Shown here piece after piece: positions 13,726 through 17,255 of a DNA stretch of 17,255 nt (the stretch's first letter is position 1; every line of letters begins with the position of its first letter). The DNA is from a bacterium. Lineage in GTDB: Bacteria; Patescibacteriota; Gracilibacteria; UBA1369; LOWO2-01-FULL-3. The notes beneath the pieces were generated by a model, which did no database searches, had not been told where the DNA came from, and saw only the letters and a list, made by a program, of their open reading frames with translations. The DNA is taken from the NCBI GenBank assembly GCA_027622635.1, contig JAQBYK010000011.1, forward strand, positions 1 to 17,255, written 5' to 3'. The position numbers and the translations under genes were made by a program.

Positions 13726-14370
13726 ATGTCTTGTTCTACCAAAGTATCCTTTAAGCACGAAGAGCAAAATTCTCGTCTTTGGGCATTTTTAACCCTGGTT
13801 GGGATTAAAAATCTGGCTCTGATTCCTCACATGATCGCTTTGTTCTTTATGCAGATTGCCGCGTCTGTAGTAATGATTATTGGTGTTTTTGCGGTTTTAT
13901 TTACAGGAAAGTATCCTAAAGGAATGCAGGAATTTATTGTTGGCGTGATGAGATGGCAGTGGAAAATTATGTCCTACTATGTATGTATGAGTGCTAAATA
14001 TCCTCCGTTCACAAAAAATAGTGGAGATTATCCGGCTGATTTACAAGTTGAGCACCAGGAAAGGAGCTCAAGGTTGATGGCGCTACTAACCTTGATTCCG
14101 ATAAAATATATCATGCTCATCCCTCACATTGTTGTATTTTATGTGCTTGAATTAATCACAGCGGTTTGTATTTTCCTTGGATTCTTCTTGACGCTTTTTA
14201 CAGGGAAATATCCTATGTTTGCCGAAAAGTGGGTGCTAAGACTTATGAATTATGGACTTAGGATTGGAGCTTACTTCATGTGTATGACTGACAAATACCC
14301 TAAGGTTGGATGGGGGTGCTGTGGAGGAGATTGTGAATCTGAAGGTGGCGGTTCTCAGGAGAAGATTTAA
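13726..14370 (+). CDS. Membrane protein with two tandem DUF4389-like repeats
   Basis: 214 residues from ATG 13726. Two copies of one module follow each other: (1) EEQNSRLWAFLTLVGIKNLA, then LIPHMIALF, LFTGKYPKGM and YYVCMSAKYPPF; (2) HQERSSRLMALLTLIPIKYI, then LIPHIVVFY, LFTGKYPMFA and YFMCMTDKYPKV. The LIPH, LFTGKYP and D/A-KYP signatures are those of DUF4389, a membrane domain of unknown function. Each module has a hydrophobic hairpin, so about four membrane helices are expected. The tail contains CCGGDC. The start was chosen over GTG 13696 because of the promoter position. The gene converges on the DoxX-like gene, and their stop codons overlap. Confidence 0.8.
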   Translation: MSCSTKVSFKHEEQNSRLWAFLTLVGIKNLALIPHMIALFFMQIAASVVMIIGVFAVLFTGKYPKGMQEFIVGVMRWQWKIMSYYVCMSAKYPPFTKNSGDYPADLQVEHQERSSRLMALLTLIPIKYIMLIPHIVVFYVLELITAVCIFLGFFLTLFTGKYPMFAEKWVLRLMNYGLRIGAYFMCMTDKYPKVGWGCCGGDCESEGGGSQEKI

Positions 14371-14822
14371 AACCACCAACCCTTAAATTTGTAGGTTTTC
14401 TTAAGGCCTTTGTCCAGACCCCAGTATTGGCCTGCGTTGAATTCCGCCAATACGACCAGCACTCCGATGTAGACAATATGTTCGTCTACTATCATTCCAT
14501 GCCCGATATAAGGGAAGTCCAGGGATGGGAAATAGTAAAGTGCCATAAGTAAGATGCCTGCGTATGAGGCAAGTCGTGTGAATGTGCCTGTTATCAAGCC
14601 AAGTCCAATTGCCAATTGCCCCCATTGGTTCAAGAAATCCACCCAGCCGATATTTCCGGGCTTAGCAAACCAGCCATAAATTTCTGAAAAGTTTTCCGCA
14701 CCATTCAAGAATCCTGCCGCGGTCCAGTCGGGATTAAGAACTTTGCTCAAACCAGCATAAAATATTAGCCACCCGATAAGGACACGTAGAAAGGTAAGAG
14801 CTTGTTTTTCATGTTTTTTCAT
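14367..14822 (-). CDS. DoxX-family membrane protein
   Basis: 151 residues, start ATG at 14822 reading leftwards. The N-terminus FLRVLIGWLIFYAGLSKVLNP is the typical DoxX/DoxD opening (first helix then G-x-x-K). Further helices lie around LAIGLGLITGTFTRLASYAG, LLMALYYFP and the VVLAEF region. DoxX-like proteins are small four-helix proteins linked to thiosulfate:quinone oxidoreductase and redox stress; the exact role here is unknown. It lies 2 bp after the VKOR-like gene and is the last gene of the dsbA-VKOR operon, so a function near quinone-linked thiol oxidation is a reasonable inference. Confidence 0.82.
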   Translation of the reverse strand: MKKHEKQALTFLRVLIGWLIFYAGLSKVLNPDWTAAGFLNGAENFSEIYGWFAKPGNIGWVDFLNQWGQLAIGLGLITGTFTRLASYAGILLMALYYFPSLDFPYIGHGMIVDEHIVYIGVLVVLAEFNAGQYWGLDKGLKKTYKFKGWWF

Positions 14823-14824
14823 AA

Positions 14825-15295
14825 CTATGGGGTTAAAGATTTTTTATATTTAAGTACAAATAATCCGAGGATGAATAGTATGGTTGAAGTTATCGCTGAC
14901 AACATGCAGTACTGGCAGATGGCTTCTATTACGAAGATTTGGAGATAGACCAACCAGAGAGAAAACAAAAATCCGACCGTGGTAAGAGGTGGTATGAATG
15001 AAAGGATTTTGCGATTTTTGGTGTCATAATATAGCAGGGATAGGAAGAGAATTGTGAAATAATAAAGCAGCCCAAGTAGGGATAGCGGGATGCCATATAT
15101 TACAGAGTACGCGCTTGTAGTAACCGATTCGCAGCCTTTTGTGATGGAGCAGCCAAGATCAAGCCCCGTATAATGAGAGATTGTCAGATAACTGGTATCT
15201 AAAAATCCGATGAAACTAATTATGATCAGCCACCAGTTTAGCTTTTTAGGCAGCAGCTTCGATGGTTTGCCTGATGAGTGTGCGGAATTCTTCAT
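14825..15295 (-). CDS. Vitamin K epoxide reductase (VKOR)-like disulfide-regenerating protein
   Basis: 156 residues. The bacterial VKOR role is to re-oxidise DsbA and pass electrons to quinone, as DsbB does elsewhere. Seen: Cys49 and Cys55 in the first external loop (LGCSITKGCESV), IYGIPLSLLG (67-75), and the C-x-x-C pair Cys127-Cys130 in ICQYC at the last helix pair; four or five hydrophobic helices. The only ATG (15293-15295) makes it overlap the end of dsbA by 50 bp. AGGA four bases before that ATG is one of the few Shine-Dalgarno-like motifs in the window and supports this start. The first ~20 residues are polar and basic, inside the cell. Confidence 0.9.
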   Translation of the reverse strand: MKNSAHSSGKPSKLLPKKLNWWLIIISFIGFLDTSYLTISHYTGLDLGCSITKGCESVTTSAYSVIYGIPLSLLGLLYYFTILFLSLLYYDTKNRKILSFIPPLTTVGFLFSLWLVYLQIFVIEAICQYCMLSAITSTILFILGLFVLKYKKSLTP

Positions 15296-15902
15296 AAGAT
15301 CCTGGATTAATTTTTTCTCCGTTTAAGAAAAATGTTGGGGTTGAGTTTACGCCCGCTCTGGTGCCGCTATCGTAATCTTCGTCTACCGCCTTTTCTACAG
15401 AATTAGATGCAGCGTCATCCAAGAATTGGTCTATGTCCAGACCGAGCTCAAGTGCGTATCCGGAAAAGCTTGTTGCCGCTTCTGAGCCGGTTTGTTTTTC
15501 CCAGGTTGTTTGGTTTTTGAATATCAAATCATGCATTTCCCAAAATTTGCCCTGTAGTCCGGCTGCTTCTGCAGCTTCAGCTGCAGCTTGTGCATTTGCG
15601 TGGATGCTTCTTAGTGGGAAATGGCGATATACAAACTTTATGTGTTCTCCAAATTCCTGAATTATGTCTTCGACAATAGGTTCTCTGGATGCACATGCCG
15701 GACACTGGAAATCGGAATATTCTACAAGGTAGATTGTTGACTTTTCGTTTCCTCTCCACCATTCATCGGGTGTGACAGGATCCAGTGTGCCTGTTGGGCC
15801 ACCACTCGACGGAGAGCTTAAGAAAATTAGCGCCAAGAACCCTCCAACTACTACGAGGGCTGAGACAAACCAGAAAAATAGTCTTTTTGAATCGTTTTGC
15901 AT
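15246..15902 (-). CDS. DsbA-like thiol oxidoreductase, membrane-anchored
   Basis: 218 residues. An N-terminal anchor helix (about 8-29) precedes a DsbA/DSBA-like thioredoxin domain: the active site Cys67-Pro-Ala-Cys70 in EYSDFQCPAC, the inserted helical region with AAAEAAEAAGLQGKFWEMHDLIF, and a cis-Pro loop NSTPTFFLNG near the end. This is the family also annotated as DsbA or BdbD/thioredoxin_4. It should introduce disulfides into exported proteins. The VKOR-like partner follows with an overlapping frame. The Cys-rich surface proteins at 195 and 3844 are plausible clients. The upstream 58 bp are AT-rich and hold TATAAA (15925-15930 on the minus strand) with no good -35, so a promoter is possible but unclear. 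Confidence 0.92.
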   Translation of the reverse strand: MQNDSKRLFFWFVSALVVVGGFLALIFLSSPSSGGPTGTLDPVTPDEWWRGNEKSTIYLVEYSDFQCPACASREPIVEDIIQEFGEHIKFVYRHFPLRSIHANAQAAAEAAEAAGLQGKFWEMHDLIFKNQTTWEKQTGSEAATSFSGYALELGLDIDQFLDDAASNSVEKAVDEDYDSGTRAGVNSTPTFFLNGEKINPGSYEEFRTLIRQTIEAAA

Positions 15903-15960
15903 TGTGTTTAAGATTACAAGATAATTTATAAAAAGTGAATATCAGGTTAGCGATTTTTGC

Positions 15961-16416
15961 CTATTGTGTCGTTGGTGTTTTGGTTGTTCCGCTTCCTTCT
16001 CCCAGTCCGTTTTTCGTTTCTTCATATTGATCAAAAATATCTGGCTGAGTGCCATCCTTGACTTTGTCGATTTGTATTTGCGCGATAATGTCCTCCACAA
16101 AATCCCCGAGGAAAGGGACAAAACTGACCTGGGCGATTAAAAATACAAAGGCTCCCACCAAAACCGACGCACCTAATATGGAGCCAAAGCCCACCATTAA
16201 GCCTTTCAGGAAAGAAAACAGCATGAATTTCCATGGATTTGTGAATACTCGTAAGAAATCCAGGTTTTTGAGTTTGCGAACCTCTTTGCTAAATTCTTTA
16301 AGCTCTTTCGCCAGTGCCGCCTGTTCTTTGAGATGAGAATGTTCTGAGTTGGGATACGATTTGGTGCTTGAGTTGTGCTCTTTGTCGCCGGCCGGTTTTC
16401 TACTTTGTTTTGGCAT
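15961..16416 (-). CDS. DUF5665-like small membrane protein
   Basis: 151 residues from ATG 16416 (MPKQSRKPAG). A polar, charged N-terminus (~1-55) is followed by GLMVGFGSILGASVLVGAFVFLIAQVSFVPFLGDFVEDII (split here by helix breaks): a Gly-rich helix, a second helix, then the P-F-L-G-D-F motif. This matches the pattern of DUF5665, whose function is unknown. The tail is polar. The frame stays open to 16629, but that extension lies antisense to the adenosyltransferase gene and is Pro/Ser-rich noise. The start at 16416 sits exactly at the expected transcription start of the shared divergent promoter. It could be co-transcribed with dsbA, 58 bp downstream; no terminator is visible between them. Confidence 0.75.
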   Translation of the reverse strand: MPKQSRKPAGDKEHNSSTKSYPNSEHSHLKEQAALAKELKEFSKEVRKLKNLDFLRVFTNPWKFMLFSFLKGLMVGFGSILGASVLVGAFVFLIAQVSFVPFLGDFVEDIIAQIQIDKVKDGTQPDIFDQYEETKNGLGEGSGTTKTPTTQ

Positions 16417-16422
16417 GGGGGC

Positions 16423-16432
16423 ATTATATAAT
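16423..16432. promoter_or_regulatory. Palindromic divergent -10 element driving two predicted leaderless genes
   Basis: ATTATATAAT is its own reverse complement, so it supplies TATAAT on the plus strand (16427-16432) and on the minus strand (16428-16423). On each side exactly six bases separate the hexamer from the start codon: GTG 16439 to the right, ATG 16416 to the left. Both -35 regions are poor (TTTGTT or TTGTTT on plus; TGGTAA on minus). Confidence 0.7.
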
Positions 16433-16438
16433 CCTGGC

Positions 16439-16987
16439 GTGAAAATTACCACGAAAACTGGAGATCGAGGAGAAACTGGACTCTTTGGGGGTAAAAGGGT
16501 GTCTAAGGCGTCGCCATTTATAGAAATGGTTGGAGAATTGGATGAATTGCAGAGTTTTGTTGGATGGGCGAGATGTGGATATGGTGGTGTTGGTGATGGT
16601 GAAGCTAGTGCTGGTGCTGACCCCGCCATTTCCGTTTTAAACCGCGTCCAGGATGATATTTATCGAATGATGTCGGTGGTTGGTTTTGAAATGAAGTGTC
16701 CGGAAGGTATGAAGGCAATCTCTGATGATGACAGCGATTTTTTGGAAAGAAGAATTCTTGAAGGACAGCAGGGGGTAAAGGATTTAAACAAATTCATCAG
16801 GCCCGGGACATGCGAAATTGCAGCTCGATTGCAGGTTACTCGCGCTGTTTGTCGAAGGGTTGAAAGAAGAATGGTCGGAAACGAGTCTGTTGCTGCTTGT
16901 GGTGGTGGACTTTACAGTCCAATGGTTAAATACCTCAACCGATTGTCGGATTTGTTGTTTATTATGGCTTATAAGTTTGAGGAGTGA
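16439..16987 (+). CDS. pduO: PduO-type ATP:cob(I)alamin adenosyltransferase
   Basis: 182 residues from GTG 16439. It transfers the adenosyl group of ATP to cob(I)alamin, making coenzyme B12. Seen: N-terminal ATP loop KITTKTGDRGETGLFGGKRVSK (2-23, read in two parts: TKTGDRGETGLFGG and KRVSK), VGELDELQSFVG (31-42), FIRPGTCEIAARLQVTRAVCRRVERR (119-144, the R-x-x-x-R-R-x-E-R nucleotide site) and KYLNRLSDLLFIMAY (164-178). The frame is open 30 codons upstream, but that part overlaps the divergent promoter and the opposite gene, while the family starts at M/V-K-I-x-T-K-T-G-D. A Gly/Ala-rich stretch near 48-60 is a small insertion. No B12-dependent enzyme is in the window. Confidence 0.93.
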   Translation: MKITTKTGDRGETGLFGGKRVSKASPFIEMVGELDELQSFVGWARCGYGGVGDGEASAGADPAISVLNRVQDDIYRMMSVVGFEMKCPEGMKAISDDDSDFLERRILEGQQGVKDLNKFIRPGTCEIAARLQVTRAVCRRVERRMVGNESVAACGGGLYSPMVKYLNRLSDLLFIMAYKFEE

Positions 16988-17005
16988 TTTTTCGTAAGCG
17001 ACGGT

Positions 17006-17034
17006 TTGACTTTCTTTCGAGTATGCAATGTAAT
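17006..17034 (+). promoter_or_regulatory. Promoter match in repeat unit 1
   Basis: TTGACT (17006-17011), a 17-base spacer and TGTAAT (17029-17034), each 5 of 6 to consensus. This is the same -35 form used by the two surface-protein genes. Predicted +1 is near 17041, inside the dyad TCGGGCCGGCCCGA (17036-17049). Confidence 0.55.
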
Positions 17035-17118
17035 CTCGGGCCGGCCCGAAGTTAGCGGTCTTCTTGTGGTGTTGTCAAAACCAAATGTGCATGCGCGGCG
17101 TGGGGACGGTGTTGGGGT

Positions 17119-17147
17119 TTGACTTTCTTTCGAGTATGCAATGTAAT
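17119..17147 (+). promoter_or_regulatory. Promoter match in repeat unit 2
   Basis: An identical TTGACT-N17-TGTAAT (-10 at 17142-17147). Predicted +1 is near 17154, within the imperfect dyad CTCGTAACGTATCGAG (17148-17163). The TTGACT also recurs in the partial third unit at 17232-17237. Confidence 0.55.
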
Positions 17148-17255
17148 CTCGTAACGTATCGAGGTTAGCGGTCTTTTTGCGATGTTGTCAAAACCAAGTG
17201 TGCATGCGCGGTGTGGGGACGGTGTTGGGGTTTGACTTTCTTTCGAGTACGCAAT

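Larger units (their letters stand above)
17005..17255 (+). repeat. 113-bp tandem non-coding repeat, two full units and a partial third
   Basis: Units begin at 17005, 17118 and 17231 (TTTGACTTTCTTTCGAGTA); the third runs off the window. The first 34 bases are identical in units 1 and 2. The next 12 bases differ at most positions, and the remaining 67 differ at about five. The period is not a multiple of three and the frames are broken by stops, so the array is non-coding. Inside each unit lie a promoter match, a dyad, and TTTGAC...GTCAAA in inverted orientation (17005-17010 and about 17076-17081). Confidence 0.92.

Noticed and set aside
16349..16438. 30-codon N-terminal extension of the adenosyltransferase
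   Set aside because: It lies across the divergent promoter and antisense to the DUF5665-like gene, and the family begins at the K-I-x-T-K-T-G-D motif right after GTG 16439.
16417..16629. 71-codon N-terminal extension of the DUF5665-like protein
   Set aside because: It is antisense to the well-conserved 5' part of the adenosyltransferase and is Pro/Ser-rich without family resemblance.
17005..17255. CRISPR array or integron attC sites
   Set aside because: The conserved part is about 100 bp with only a 12-bp variable core, the opposite of CRISPR proportions. The GTTAGCGG segment does not fit the attC core pattern (GTTRRRY with a matching RYYYAAC), and no integrase or Cas gene is present.
1..17255. 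Alternative genetic code (UGA = Gly) as in Gracilibacteria or Absconditabacteria
   Set aside because: TGA ends asd, lysC, dapA, lysA, dapL, lgt and the adenosyltransferase at the family-expected lengths, and no conserved Gly position is encoded by TGA.

Overview
The window looks like chromosome from an uncultured, SLH-surface-layer bacterium. It reads with the standard bacterial code: TGA is a true stop at many gene ends, and the reading frames contain no internal TGA. Several traits fit a Peregrinibacteria-like lineage of the candidate phyla radiation, but that placement is an inference from gene style, not from a marker gene. The traits are compact ATGA-type overlaps, almost no Shine-Dalgarno motifs, and very Cys-rich surface proteins with SLH-like C-termini. 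There is no rRNA, tRNA, CRISPR or transposase.

Layout. (1) 1-5812: two separately transcribed surface-protein genes. Each has a TTGACT-N17-TATAAT-like promoter, an A-rich leader without a Shine-Dalgarno site, a related signal peptide and a rho-independent terminator. The first is a 1150-residue Cys-rich protein. The second carries an amicyanin-like blue-copper domain between Thr-rich and acidic linkers and ends in SLH repeats. (2) 5817-12831: a tightly packed lysine operon, lysC-asd-dapB-dapA-lysA-dapL. It is preceded by what looks like a leader-peptide attenuator: a 20-codon ORF with the run Thr-Thr-Lys-Lys-Ile-Lys-Lys, followed by mutually exclusive antiterminator and terminator hairpins. 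(3) 12854-14370: lgt, with a promoter placed so that the mRNA would be leaderless, then a membrane protein with two DUF4389-like repeats. (4) 14367-15902, minus strand: dsbA-like thioredoxin, VKOR-like protein and DoxX-like protein, a disulfide-forming membrane cassette. (5) 15961-16987: a divergent pair, a DUF5665-like membrane protein (minus) and a PduO-type cob(I)alamin adenosyltransferase (plus). They share one palindromic ATTATATAAT element that places both start codons at the predicted transcription starts. (6) 17005-17255: a tandem 113-bp non-coding repeat running off the window. Each full unit has a good promoter match and a dyad near the predicted +1 that differs sharply between copies.

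How the parts fit. The operon supplies every step from aspartate to lysine through LL-DAP aminotransferase, except DAP epimerase (dapF), which is not in the window. DAP and lysine would feed wall and protein synthesis. The DsbA/VKOR cassette is the natural machinery for the disulfides expected in the Cys-rich surface proteins. The strongest candidate for something not commonly described is the Lys/Thr leader-peptide attenuator ahead of lysC, because lysine genes are classically controlled by the L-box riboswitch. The 113-bp promoter and palindrome array and the symmetric leaderless divergent promoter come next.
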